A stretch of DNA of 5,311 nt, taken from Thermoleophilia bacterium (GTDB lineage: Bacteria; Actinomycetota; Thermoleophilia; Gaiellales; Gaiellaceae). Each line of letters opens with the position of its first letter. Positions within the stretch are counted from its first letter, which is position 1. Both the position numbers and the translations under genes were made by a program. The notes under the pieces are model-generated. The model had not been told where the DNA came from and ran no database searches. It worked only from the letters and a program-made list of their open reading frames with translations. Positions 1 through 5,311 of this stretch are shown here, piece by piece. The stretch is from positions 1 to 5,311 of the forward strand of contig JACVSB010000137.1 of NCBI GenBank assembly GCA_014534155.1, given 5' to 3'.

Positions 1-2
1 GC

Positions 3-836
3 CGGGCAGGAGCTCTCGGGGTCGGCCTCGTAGCCGCCGTCGTCGTCGCGCTCCTCGGCGTGGCGTCGCCGTGGCAGTCGGGCGGCGGCGAGACGACGGC
101 GACGACGGGCTCCCGGCAGGGCGCACACGAGGGCCGGGGCGGCCTCGCCGACGATGCTGCGCCGGCGCCGGTCACGCCCGCGTTCGTGCCCTCGAAGCCG
201 AAGCGCCTCTCGGGCGTCGAGTACCGGTGGGCGCCCGTCGTGCGCGCCGTCGCCGCGCGGGCGGCTCCCGGCGAGGGCGCCCGCGGCGTCGCGATGCTCG
301 CGACGACGACCCCCGAGGGGACGGCGAACATCGTCCTCACGCTTGGGCGCGCCACCGACGCGGCCGGAGGGCTCTGGGTTCGGGTACGGCTCCCGATCCT
401 TCCGGCCGGCTCGCTCGGCTGGGTGCCGCGCTCGGCGCTCGGCGGCTACGAGTCCGTGCGGACGCACCTCGTCGTCGACCTCGACGCGCTCCGTGCCTCG
501 CTCTACCGGAACTCGAGGCGGATCTTCACCGCCGACGTGGGCGTCGGAACGGCCGAAGCACCCACCCCGACCGGCGAGTTCTACGTCCGGAGCAAGCTGG
601 AGCGCTACCGGAGCCCCTTCTACGGCCCGATCGCGTTCGGCACGAGCGCGCGCTCCCCGGTGTTGACCGACTGGCCGGCCGGCGGCTTCGTGGGAATCCA
701 CGGAACCAACCGTCCGGACCTCCTCCCCGGCCGCGTCTCGCACGGGTGCATTCGGATGCGAAACGACGACATCCTCCGCCTCGCCCAACTCTTGCCGGTC
801 GGAACGCCACTCACGATCCGGGGCAGCTCGGCATGA
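3..836 (+). CDS. Membrane-anchored L,D-transpeptidase (YkuD domain), start lies left of the window
   Basis: Likely forms 3-3 peptidoglycan cross-links or attaches proteins to the wall, acting outside the membrane through a catalytic cysteine. The frame is open to the window edge. The apparent GTG at 60 is an internal valine, because codons 3-62 encode a hydrophobic helix (residues such as GLVAAVVVALLGV) that forms a signal anchor. After it come a low-complexity linker rich in G, T and P (about 66-180), an SH3b-like region (about 370-450, with WVRVRLP and GWVPRSAL), and a YkuD domain (about 465-820). The YkuD signature is seen directly: HGTN with its histidine at 699-701, then SHGCIRM with the catalytic cysteine codon at 747-749. 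The TPTGEF stretch before it is typical of the family. The stop overlaps the next ATG by four bases, so translation is probably coupled. The domain call is secure. The exact substrate and whether the anchor is cleaved are inference. Confidence 0.93.
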   Translation, partial: RAGALGVGLVAAVVVALLGVASPWQSGGGETTATTGSRQGAHEGRGGLADDAAPAPVTPAFVPSKPKRLSGVEYRWAPVVRAVAARAAPGEGARGVAMLATTTPEGTANIVLTLGRATDAAGGLWVRVRLPILPAGSLGWVPRSALGGYESVRTHLVVDLDALRASLYRNSRRIFTADVGVGTAEAPTPTGEFYVRSKLERYRSPFYGPIAFGTSARSPVLTDWPAGGFVGIHGTNRPDLLPGRVSHGCIRMRNDDILRLAQLLPVGTPLTIRGSSA

Positions 837-1546
837 GCTACCGTCGCCTCGCCGTCGCGCTCCTCTGCGCCGCCCTCCTCGTCGCCTCCCCCGCGGCGGC
901 GAACGCAGCGGACGCGGGCGGGAAAGGCCGTCGAGCGTCCGAGCTCTGGCGCCTCTTCCCCCTGTACCCCGAGGGCAAGGCGAACGCGCGCACCGGAGGT
1001 CGGGCGGGCGGTGAGCGCCGACCGCGCAGGGAGCGCCGGCAACCGGCTGCGACGACCTCGCAGGAGGGCGAGGCGACCCCACCTTCCCCCGCGCCCTCGC
1101 CCCCGAGCCCGGGCGAGCCCCGGGCCGAAACGCGCCCGCAAGCGGCAAGGCCGGGATTCCTCGACCGCAACGCTCCCCTTCTCGGCGCCGCCGCAGGCCT
1201 GCTCGTCCTGGTCGGGGTCGGCATCGCGGGACGGCGGCTGATCCCCATGCCGAACGGACGGCGTTCCGGCGGCGAGAGCAAGGCGGCTGTCCCGGGCGGG
1301 CACGTCCTGGGCCGCCTCCGCGGCCAGGGCGAGAGGCCCGCCCGCAGCGGCTCGCGCCTGCCGCTCGCGCTCCCGCGCCCGGCGCGGCCGCGCGAGTGGA
1401 GTGACCGCGCGTCCATTCGCGCGCGCCTCCGTCCCCGGCTCGGGCGAGAGTACGCGCGCTGGATCGGAACCTACGTGGTTCCCCTCCTCGGGGCCGCGGC
1501 CGTGGGGGTCGCGGCGGGGATCGCGGTCGTCTTTCTCCTGCAATGA
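833..1546 (+). CDS. Unrecognised exported membrane protein with proline-rich spacer and two membrane segments
   Basis: A 237-residue protein whose family I do not recognise. The ATG sits in an ATGA overlap with the transpeptidase stop. Residues 1-27 form a clear signal peptide (RR, then a long A/L/V core, then AAANA before AD, a plausible cleavage site). Next is a short motif, SELWRLFPLYPEG (36-48), then a disordered stretch rich in R, P, S and E (about 50-110, with a PPSPAPSPPSPG run). A membrane helix follows at about 113-135. A basic loop (136-212) leads to a second helix at about 213-236 that ends the protein. If the signal peptide is cleaved, the N-terminal part would face outside, the basic loop would be cytoplasmic and the tail would be outside. 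Overlap with a cell-wall transpeptidase suggests an envelope role, which is inference. In-frame coding extends upstream of 833 without a stop, but the signal peptide decides the start. Confidence 0.8.
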   Translation: MSYRRLAVALLCAALLVASPAAANAADAGGKGRRASELWRLFPLYPEGKANARTGGRAGGERRPRRERRQPAATTSQEGEATPPSPAPSPPSPGEPRAETRPQAARPGFLDRNAPLLGAAAGLLVLVGVGIAGRRLIPMPNGRRSGGESKAAVPGGHVLGRLRGQGERPARSGSRLPLALPRPARPREWSDRASIRARLRPRLGREYARWIGTYVVPLLGAAAVGVAAGIAVVFLLQ

Positions 1547-1547
1547 A

Positions 1548-1594
1548 CCGGCCGCCGGCGCTGCGCGCCGTTCGGCGCGGCCGGCGAGCGCCGG
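1548..1594 (+). terminator. GC-rich inverted-repeat region, possible terminator of the transpeptidase unit
   Basis: Two bases after the stop at 1546 lie several competing inverted repeats. CCGGCCGC at 1548-1555 pairs perfectly with GCGGCCGG at 1577-1584. CGCGCC at 1564-1569 pairs with GGCGCG at 1574-1579 around a GTTC loop. CCGGCGC at 1555-1561 pairs with GCGCCGG at 1588-1594. They cannot all form at once, and there is no T-run after them. The position fits a terminator or a 3' stabilising structure, but the function is inferred. Confidence 0.45.
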
Positions 1595-1664
1595 GTGTAC
1601 CGCGCGGCAAATCCGGGCATACGCGGTTGTGTTTGCGGCTCGGGGTTGCCTTCGCGACCCCACG

Positions 1665-1673
1665 AAAGGAGGA
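1665..1673 (+). promoter_or_regulatory. Strong Shine-Dalgarno sequence of the small secreted peptide gene
   Basis: AAAGGAGGA lies four bases before the ATG at 1677 and is close to a perfect complement of the 16S rRNA 3' end. It is much stronger than the site before any other start in the window and decides the start of the short gene. It suggests efficient translation. Confidence 0.8.
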
Positions 1674-1676
1674 TCC

Positions 1677-1907
1677 ATGCGAAAGCGGTTCGCGACGCTC
1701 GCCGCGCTGGCGCTCGTCGCTCTCGGCACGCTGGGGATCGCCCCCAGCTCGAGCGCGCAGGTGGAGGACCCGTGCGCCTTCGGCCCCGGCTACTCCGCCT
1801 TCGGCGCCTTCCACGCCGACCTCGCGACGGCGGGCGAGCTCGGCGCAGGCGGCCACATCCCCGGCGAGCACCGCGGTGTCGCGGGCTTCTGCGGAGTGGC
1901 TCCGTAG
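1677..1907 (+). CDS. Small secreted protein with two cysteines, family unknown
   Basis: A 76-residue protein that I cannot assign to a family. The start is fixed by the strong ribosome binding site just upstream. Residues 1-27 are a textbook signal peptide: MRKR, then a hydrophobic core (LAALALVALGTLGIA), then PSSSA with likely cleavage before Q28. The mature part would be about 49 residues, rich in G, A and H, with only two cysteines, C33 (DPCAFGPG) and C72 (GFCGVAP). These lie near the two ends and could close one disulfide loop. The middle holds AFHADLATAGELGAGGH followed by IPGEHRG. No lipobox is seen, so it is probably released or wall-associated, not a lipoprotein. The gene stands alone between a hairpin region and a strong terminator. 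Signal peptide, good ribosome site and terminator together make it a real gene despite its size. Confidence 0.8.
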   Translation: MRKRFATLAALALVALGTLGIAPSSSAQVEDPCAFGPGYSAFGAFHADLATAGELGAGGHIPGEHRGVAGFCGVAP

Positions 1908-1916
1908 GCCGAACTC

Positions 1917-1945
1917 GGGCGGCCGGCGTCCTCCGCCGGCCGCCC
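1917..1945 (+). terminator. Perfect 12-bp stem-loop terminator after the small secreted protein gene
   Basis: Bases 1917-1928 (GGGCGGCCGGCG) pair without mismatch with 1934-1945 (CGCCGGCCGCCC) around the five-base loop TCCTC. It begins nine bases after the stop at 1907. All stem pairs are G-C, and the run after it (ACCCCTT) has only two T's, as is common for terminators in high-GC actinobacteria. It separates the peptide gene from the enzyme gene at 1992. Confidence 0.8.
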
Positions 1946-1977
1946 ACCCCTTGCTCTCGCCGGTTCCGGGCGGGAGC

Positions 1978-1995
1978 ATGCAGCGACGGACATGA
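1978..1995 (+). other. Five-codon mini-ORF (MQRRT) whose stop overlaps the next ATG
   Basis: ATG CAG CGA CGG ACA TGA is seen directly. Its TGA (1993-1995) overlaps the ATG at 1992 as ATGA. A purine stretch GGGCGGGAG (1968-1976) precedes it, but its end is only one base from the mini-ORF ATG, with an outer GGG at 1968-1970 at a better spacing. It could load ribosomes that then restart at the enzyme gene, which has almost no ribosome binding site of its own. A chance occurrence cannot be excluded. Confidence 0.3.
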
Positions 1996-2921
1996 GCTCG
2001 CTGCTCTACCTCTCGCGGGGGGAAGTGGCCGCTCTCCTGCCCGAGCTCGACGAACAGCTCGACCTCGTGGAAGCGACGTACCGCGCGCTCGCCGAGGGGC
2101 GCGTCGAGCTCCCGCCGAAGCCCGCGGTGCATCCGCGTCCCGACGCGTTTCTCCATGCCATGCCGGCTTACCTCGCCGACAGGGACGTGGTCGCGCTCAA
2201 GTGGGTCGCCGGGTATCCCGAAAACAAGGCGCGCGGGCTCCCCTACATCTCCGGCCTCGTCGTCGTGAACGACGCGGAAACCGGCCTTCCGGTAGCGGTT
2301 ATGGACGGGGCCGAGATCACCGCGGCCCGGACGGCGGCCGCGAGCGGAGTTTGCGTGCGCGCCTGGGCGCCCGAGGGGTGGCGCCGGGCAGCGGTGGTGG
2401 GAGCGGGCGAGCAGGGCCGCTTCCACGCGACGCTCCTGCGTCGACTCAACCGGGAGGTCGAGATCCGTGCGTTCGATCCGCACCGCGATCGCCTGGCGGC
2501 GCTCGGGTCGCGCGTGAGGCCCGCCGAGAGCGAGCGCGAGGCGGTTGCGGGAGCGGAGGTCGTCGTCACCGCCGCGCCCATCGTGCGGGAACCGGACCCC
2601 CCGCTGGGCCCGGAGGAGCTGGGAGAGCGGTGGCTCGTCCTCCCGATCGACTTCGACGCGCTCGTCCGCCGAGAGGTGATCGAGTCGGCGGATCTCTTCC
2701 TCGTCGACGACGAGGGCCAGTTCGCGTACTACCGGGACCAGGGGCACTTCCGCGGCTGGCCCGAGCCCGCGGGCAGCGTCGGCAACGCGCTGCAGCGGGG
2801 TGCCCGCGGCCGGCGGGTCGCCTGCGTGAATCTCGGAGTCGGCGCGCTCGACGCCGCCTTCGCGGCGCGCGTCCTCGCAGCGGCCCGGGAGCAGACCGTA
2901 GGCACGGAGCTTCCGCTCTGA
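1992..2921 (+). CDS. Ornithine cyclodeaminase/mu-crystallin family NAD(P)-dependent enzyme
   Basis: A cytoplasmic oxidoreductase-fold enzyme of 309 residues, normal length for the family, whose members include ornithine cyclodeaminase, alanine dehydrogenase and imine or ketimine reductases. Landmarks visible: the lysine in ALKWVAGYPENK (K70) and the arginine in ITAARTAAASG (R113), which correspond by position to the substrate-binding Lys and Arg of ornithine cyclodeaminase; a Rossmann nucleotide site VVGAGEQGRFH (135-145); and an acidic residue after the second strand (D162, RAFDP), which hints at NAD over NADP. The DFD segment (220-222, with an E six residues after D222) stands where cyclodeaminase has its catalytic Asp. 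The tail has LVDDEGQFAYYRDQG (237-251) and NLGVGALDAAFA (280-291), as in a broad subfamily of uncertain substrate. The start is the first ATG in frame and matches the family N-terminus (LLYLSRGEV). The fold is secure, the substrate unknown. Confidence 0.92.
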   Translation: MSSLLYLSRGEVAALLPELDEQLDLVEATYRALAEGRVELPPKPAVHPRPDAFLHAMPAYLADRDVVALKWVAGYPENKARGLPYISGLVVVNDAETGLPVAVMDGAEITAARTAAASGVCVRAWAPEGWRRAAVVGAGEQGRFHATLLRRLNREVEIRAFDPHRDRLAALGSRVRPAESEREAVAGAEVVVTAAPIVREPDPPLGPEELGERWLVLPIDFDALVRREVIESADLFLVDDEGQFAYYRDQGHFRGWPEPAGSVGNALQRGARGRRVACVNLGVGALDAAFAARVLAAAREQTVGTELPL

Positions 2922-2960
2922 GCGGGCCGCCGCGCTCGCTCTCGGCCCAGGCGGCCCGCT
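2921..2960 (+). terminator. 11-bp stem-loop at the cyclodeaminase-family stop codon
   Basis: AGCGGGCCGCC (2921-2931) is perfectly complementary to GGCGGCCCGCT (2950-2960), with an 18-base loop between. The stem starts at the last base of the stop codon and ends 14 bases before the next ATG. There is no T-run. It probably ends or attenuates transcription from the enzyme gene, and the long loop makes it less typical than the hairpin at 1917-1945. Confidence 0.6.
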
Positions 2961-2974
2961 ACGGTTGAGTCTCG

Positions 2975-3403
2975 ATGCCGCCTCGGTGGCTCGTCGACCT
3001 CGAGCGCGCCCTCGCCTCGGACGCCGAGGCGATGGATCTCGCGACGGCGCTCGTCGTCATCGCCTCCGTGGCGGGGGAGCGAGTTGCCGTCCCCGACGCC
3101 GAGCACCGCGGTGCCGTCAGGCGGGCGCTCCTCCTCCTCAGCGCCGGCGGGGATCCGACGCGCGGGCTCGACCTGAACGGGCGGGCGGTGACCGCCCTTG
3201 CCGACGACCTGCGCGACGTGGATCGCCAGCTTGCCCTCGAGGCCGCGATCCGCGAGCTCGGGCCTCTGGCGGCGGGGCTTCCGCACGTGAGCGAGGCGAT
3301 CCAGGGCCTCGTCGGGGCGCCCGACGTCGCCTGGCGCGCGTACGGCTGCTCACTCCTCGCGGCCGAGCTCGGTGCCGACGACGACGACGTCGGCGACGAG
3401 TAG
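2975..3403 (+). CDS. Hypothetical soluble protein with acidic C-terminal tail
   Basis: A 142-residue protein that I do not recognise. The ATG follows an in-frame stop at 2966-2968 and is the first usable start, with no clear ribosome binding site. A second ATG at 3032 is possible but would remove the first 19 residues. The sequence alternates A/L-rich and charged segments and looks mostly helical: about 5-35 (WLVDLERALASDAEAMDLAT), 43-57, and 70-132 (DDLRDVDRQLALEAAIREL and the following region). There is one cysteine (C125). It ends in the acidic low-complexity tail GADDDDVGDE (133-142). The segment LATALVVIASVAG (22-34) is hydrophobic but short and is flanked by acidic residues, so a membrane span is doubtful. 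It lies 11 bases before the Na+/H+ antiporter gene on the same strand, so the two are probably co-transcribed. A role with that transporter is inference from position only. Confidence 0.7.
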   Translation: MPPRWLVDLERALASDAEAMDLATALVVIASVAGERVAVPDAEHRGAVRRALLLLSAGGDPTRGLDLNGRAVTALADDLRDVDRQLALEAAIRELGPLAAGLPHVSEAIQGLVGAPDVAWRAYGCSLLAAELGADDDDVGDE

Positions 3404-3414
3404 GGTCGCGCGCC

Positions 3415-4686
3415 GTGACGATCGGCTTCGGCGAGGCGCTCCTCCTCATCGGGATCCTCCTCGCCGTCGGCGCCGGCCTCTCGGGCTGGCTCCACGGAAC
3501 CGTCCTCTCCATCTCCGTCCTCTCGGTCGCCGCAGGTGTCGCGCTCGCGGTCGCGGACGTCGTGACCGCGAACCCCGGCGACCGCCTCGTCGTCTTCGCC
3601 GTCGAGCTCGCCCTCGTCCTCACCCTCTTCTCCGACGGCCTCTTCGTGGAGGACGAGCTCCTGCGCCGTTACTGGGGGCCGCCCACCCGGGCCCTCGTCT
3701 TCGCCATGCCCATCACGCTCGCGTTCCTCGCGGTCGTCGCCAAGGCGCTCTTCCCCGCGCTCACGTGGGCGGAGGCCTTCCTCCTGGGCGCGGTCCTCGC
3801 GCCCACGGACCCCGTCGTCACCTCCGCGGTCGTCACCGCCCAGCGGGTCCCGCGCCACGTCCGCCACACGCTCAACCTGGAATCCGGCCTGAACGACGGC
3901 CTCGCGCTTCCCTTCGTCCTCTTCTTCCTCGCCGCCGCGGTGCCCGGAGGTCCCTCCCCTGCCCGGGAGGCCGGCGAGCTCGCGTCGGAGGCGCTCGTCG
4001 GAGCGGCAATCGGAGTGGCGCTCGCGGTGGCCGCCGGCCGCCTGCTTCCCTACCTCCCGGGCGGTGGGCTCACGCGCAAGTACGAGGGGACGTATGCGCT
4101 GGGCGTCGGCCTGCTCGCGTTCGGCCTGGCCGACGTCACGTACGGAAACGGGCTGATCGCGGCGTTCGTGGGCGGGATCGTCCTCGCTTTCACACGCCAC
4201 GACGTTCCCGCCGCCTTTGGCGAGTTCAACGAGGCGGTGAGCGCGACCTTCCAGATCATCACGTTCTTCCTCTTCGGGGCGCTCATCGTCGCCACCGGGT
4301 GGCACGGGAACACCTGGGCGCTCGCGGCGTTCGTCGCGTTCGCGCTCCTCGTCGCGAGGCCGGCCGCCGTGCTCGTCTCGTTCGTCGGCGTCCCGATTCC
4401 GCGGCCGGAGAAGCTCTTCATCGCCTGGTTCGGCCCCAAGGGTGTCGCCTCGATGCTCTTCGCGCTCCTCGTTCTCAACTCGGCCGACCTGCACCGGACG
4501 CTCGTCTTCGACGTCGCATCCTTCGTCATCCTCTCCTCGATCGTCGCGCACGGCCTCACCGACACCGTCGGTGCCCGCTGGATCGAGCGACGGCTAGCCC
4601 GCGCCGATGATGACGGCGTAGGCCGCGAGGTAGAGGCCGATGAAGAGGAAACCCGTCGCGCGGTCGTGCCGCCGGCGCACGGCTAG
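3415..4686 (+). CDS. CPA1-family Na+(K+)/H+ antiporter
   Basis: A polytopic inner-membrane antiporter of 423 residues that would exchange cytoplasmic Na+ or K+ for H+. Hydrophobic spans run almost continuously from about residue 6 to 382, consistent with 11-13 helices. Family hallmarks are seen in order: ALVLTLFSDGL (66-76), GAVLAPTDPVVTSAV (125-139, the unwound-helix TDP motif), NLESGLNDGLALPF (154-167, with N160-D161, the ion-binding pair of electroneutral CPA1 exchangers), FFLFGALIVAT (284-294) and WFGPKGVASMLFALL (338-352, with the conserved basic residue as K342). The start is GTG at 3415, giving a normal first helix (ALLLIGILLAVGAG). The ribosome site is weak, and translation may be coupled to the gene ending 11 bases earlier. 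The last 31 residues (about 393-423) are hydrophilic and lie entirely antisense to the end of the convergent exchanger gene. Cation selectivity cannot be told from sequence. Confidence 0.92.
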   Translation: MTIGFGEALLLIGILLAVGAGLSGWLHGTVLSISVLSVAAGVALAVADVVTANPGDRLVVFAVELALVLTLFSDGLFVEDELLRRYWGPPTRALVFAMPITLAFLAVVAKALFPALTWAEAFLLGAVLAPTDPVVTSAVVTAQRVPRHVRHTLNLESGLNDGLALPFVLFFLAAAVPGGPSPAREAGELASEALVGAAIGVALAVAAGRLLPYLPGGGLTRKYEGTYALGVGLLAFGLADVTYGNGLIAAFVGGIVLAFTRHDVPAAFGEFNEAVSATFQIITFFLFGALIVATGWHGNTWALAAFVAFALLVARPAAVLVSFVGVPIPRPEKLFIAWFGPKGVASMLFALLVLNSADLHRTLVFDVASFVILSSIVAHGLTDTVGARWIERRLARADDDGVGREVEADEEETRRAVVPPAHG

Positions 4687-5311
4687 GACGCCGCCGACGA
4701 GCGCGACGGCGCACATCGCGTAGAGGCTGCCGACGACCGCAAGGCGGGGCGTCACGGCGGCCGGGGAGACGGTCGGCCCGACTCCGATGGACAGGGTGGA
4801 ATCGACGAGGGAGCTCCCGAGGGCGTCGCCGACGGCGATGCCGGGAGCGCCTCGAGCGAGCGCGGTCAGGTCGACGACGATCTCCGGCGCGGAGGTCCCG
4901 ATAGAGGCGCCGAAGAAGGCGATCGCGAACTCGGGGACGCCGGCGAGGTCGGCGAGCCGGACGAGCGCGCGCACGGCGACGGTCGCCCCCAGGCCGACGA
5001 CGGCGAGCGCGACGAGGACGACGACCGCCTGCACGAGGCGGCCCTGCAGCCGTACTCGAGGCGGGTCGTCGGGGATCGCGCCGGGAACGCTGCGAACGAC
5101 GATCCACGTCGCGACGGCCCAGGCACAGACGAGCGTGATCCCCTCGAGCCGGCCGAGCCAGCCGTTCGCAACGGAGGCGATCGTGAGGGCGAGGCCCACG
5201 ACGGTCAGCGCCGTGACGGTGACGGCCTGGCGCGCCTCGATCGGGACGACGCGGACGACAAGGGGGAAGAGGCCGAGCACGAGCGTGTACTGGGTCAGGA
5301 CCGAGCCGACC
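4594..5311 (-). CDS. CaCA-family sodium/calcium-type exchanger, C-terminal part (start beyond the right edge)
   Basis: A membrane cation exchanger, probably moving Ca2+ against Na+ or H+. The frame stays open through 5310, so the GTG at 5278-5280 is internal; 238 residues are visible. The first of these (VGSVLTQYTLVLG) look like the end of the first alpha-repeat, meaning the N-terminal third is outside the window. After a charged cytoplasmic loop (about 74-90) comes the second alpha-repeat at about 126-180: FFGASIGTSAPEIVVDL, with the conserved ion-binding glutamate E143 (codon 4882-4884), then IAVGDALGSSLVDSTLSIG. Most family members read GSN followed by an Asn where this has GSS and Asp (D170). 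Two or three more helices follow, ending in LYLAAYAVIIGAG. Its stop at 4594-4596 lies within the antiporter gene on the other strand. The family is secure. The transported ion is uncertain because of the altered repeat. Confidence 0.88.
   Translation of the reverse strand, partial: VGSVLTQYTLVLGLFPLVVRVVPIEARQAVTVTALTVVGLALTIASVANGWLGRLEGITLVCAWAVATWIVVRSVPGAIPDDPPRVRLQGRLVQAVVVLVALAVVGLGATVAVRALVRLADLAGVPEFAIAFFGASIGTSAPEIVVDLTALARGAPGIAVGDALGSSLVDSTLSIGVGPTVSPAAVTPRLAVVGSLYAMCAVALVGGVLAVRRRHDRATGFLFIGLYLAAYAVIIGAG

Noticed and set aside
1600..1664. Possible promoter in the slightly less GC-rich stretch before the small peptide gene (around GCATAC and TTGTGT)
   Set aside because: No convincing pair of -35 and -10 boxes at proper spacing. 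A promoter is likely here by context, but no exact site can be supported.
620..1729. Open frame on the - strand (369 codons) across the transpeptidase and its partner
   Set aside because: It is Arg/Ala/Gly-rich without domain or ribosome site, and it covers two well-supported + strand genes and an intergenic region.
1951..1979. Possible promoter TTGCTC - 17 bases - GAGCAT before the cyclodeaminase-family gene, which would give a nearly leaderless message
   Set aside because: The -10 element matches the consensus at only three of six positions, which is easily met by chance. A promoter is expected somewhere after the terminator, but I cannot place it.
1595..2968. Second + strand frame (457 codons) across the small peptide and the cyclodeaminase-family gene
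   Set aside because: It is composed almost only of R, A, G, P and S, runs through a perfect terminator, and overlaps a gene with clear family motifs.
3376..3400. GAC-type codon repeat at the end of the hypothetical protein gene
   Set aside because: It is only a few units long and explained by an acidic protein tail; not a true repeat array.
2959..4551. Long open frame on the - strand (530 codons) rich in Asp, Glu, Arg and Gly
   Set aside because: It is a shadow of the antiporter and hypothetical protein genes. High GC leaves few stops on the opposite strand, and the product is low-complexity with no domain, whereas the + strand frame has clear CPA1 motifs.
4556..5171. Alternative - strand frames overlapping the CaCA exchanger
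   Set aside because: They are Arg-rich shadow frames. The exchanger frame carries the alpha-repeat and membrane helices.

Overview
The window is very GC-rich, with a strong preference for C or G at third codon positions and frequent GTG starts. It encodes an L,D-transpeptidase of the kind common in high-GC Gram-positive lineages. Taken together this suggests an actinobacterium, and my best guess is the Thermoleophilia (Gaiellales or Solirubrobacterales type). That placement comes from the style of the proteins, not from a phylogenetic marker.

Layout from left to right. (1) Envelope pair, 1-1546, + strand: the main part of a membrane-anchored L,D-transpeptidase whose true start lies left of the window. 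Its TGA overlaps the ATG of an unrecognised two-helix membrane protein with a signal sequence. (2) A single-gene unit, 1677-1907, + strand: a 76-residue secreted peptide with two cysteines and the best Shine-Dalgarno sequence in the window. A GC-rich hairpin region lies upstream, and a perfect 12-bp stem terminator lies downstream. (3) An ornithine cyclodeaminase/mu-crystallin family enzyme, 1992-2921, + strand. It is preceded by a five-codon mini-ORF whose stop overlaps the enzyme's ATG, and an 11-bp hairpin begins at its stop codon. (4) A two-gene unit, 2975-4686, + strand: a soluble 142-residue protein of unknown family, then 11 bases later a CPA1-type Na+(K+)/H+ antiporter. (5) On the - strand, 4594-5311: the C-terminal part of a CaCA-family cation exchanger (Na+/Ca2+ type), converging on the antiporter gene with a 93-base overlap of the coding ends.

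How the genes may work together: the transpeptidase and its overlapping partner probably act in cell-wall building or attachment. The two convergent antiporters are both secondary cation transporters and may share a role in ion homeostasis, but being convergent they are not co-transcribed. I see no RNA genes, mobile elements, CRISPR arrays or attachment sites. The region looks like ordinary chromosome. The points most worth a second look are the convergent antiporter overlap, the mini-ORF before the cyclodeaminase, the divergent alpha-repeats of the exchanger and the small two-cysteine exported peptide.
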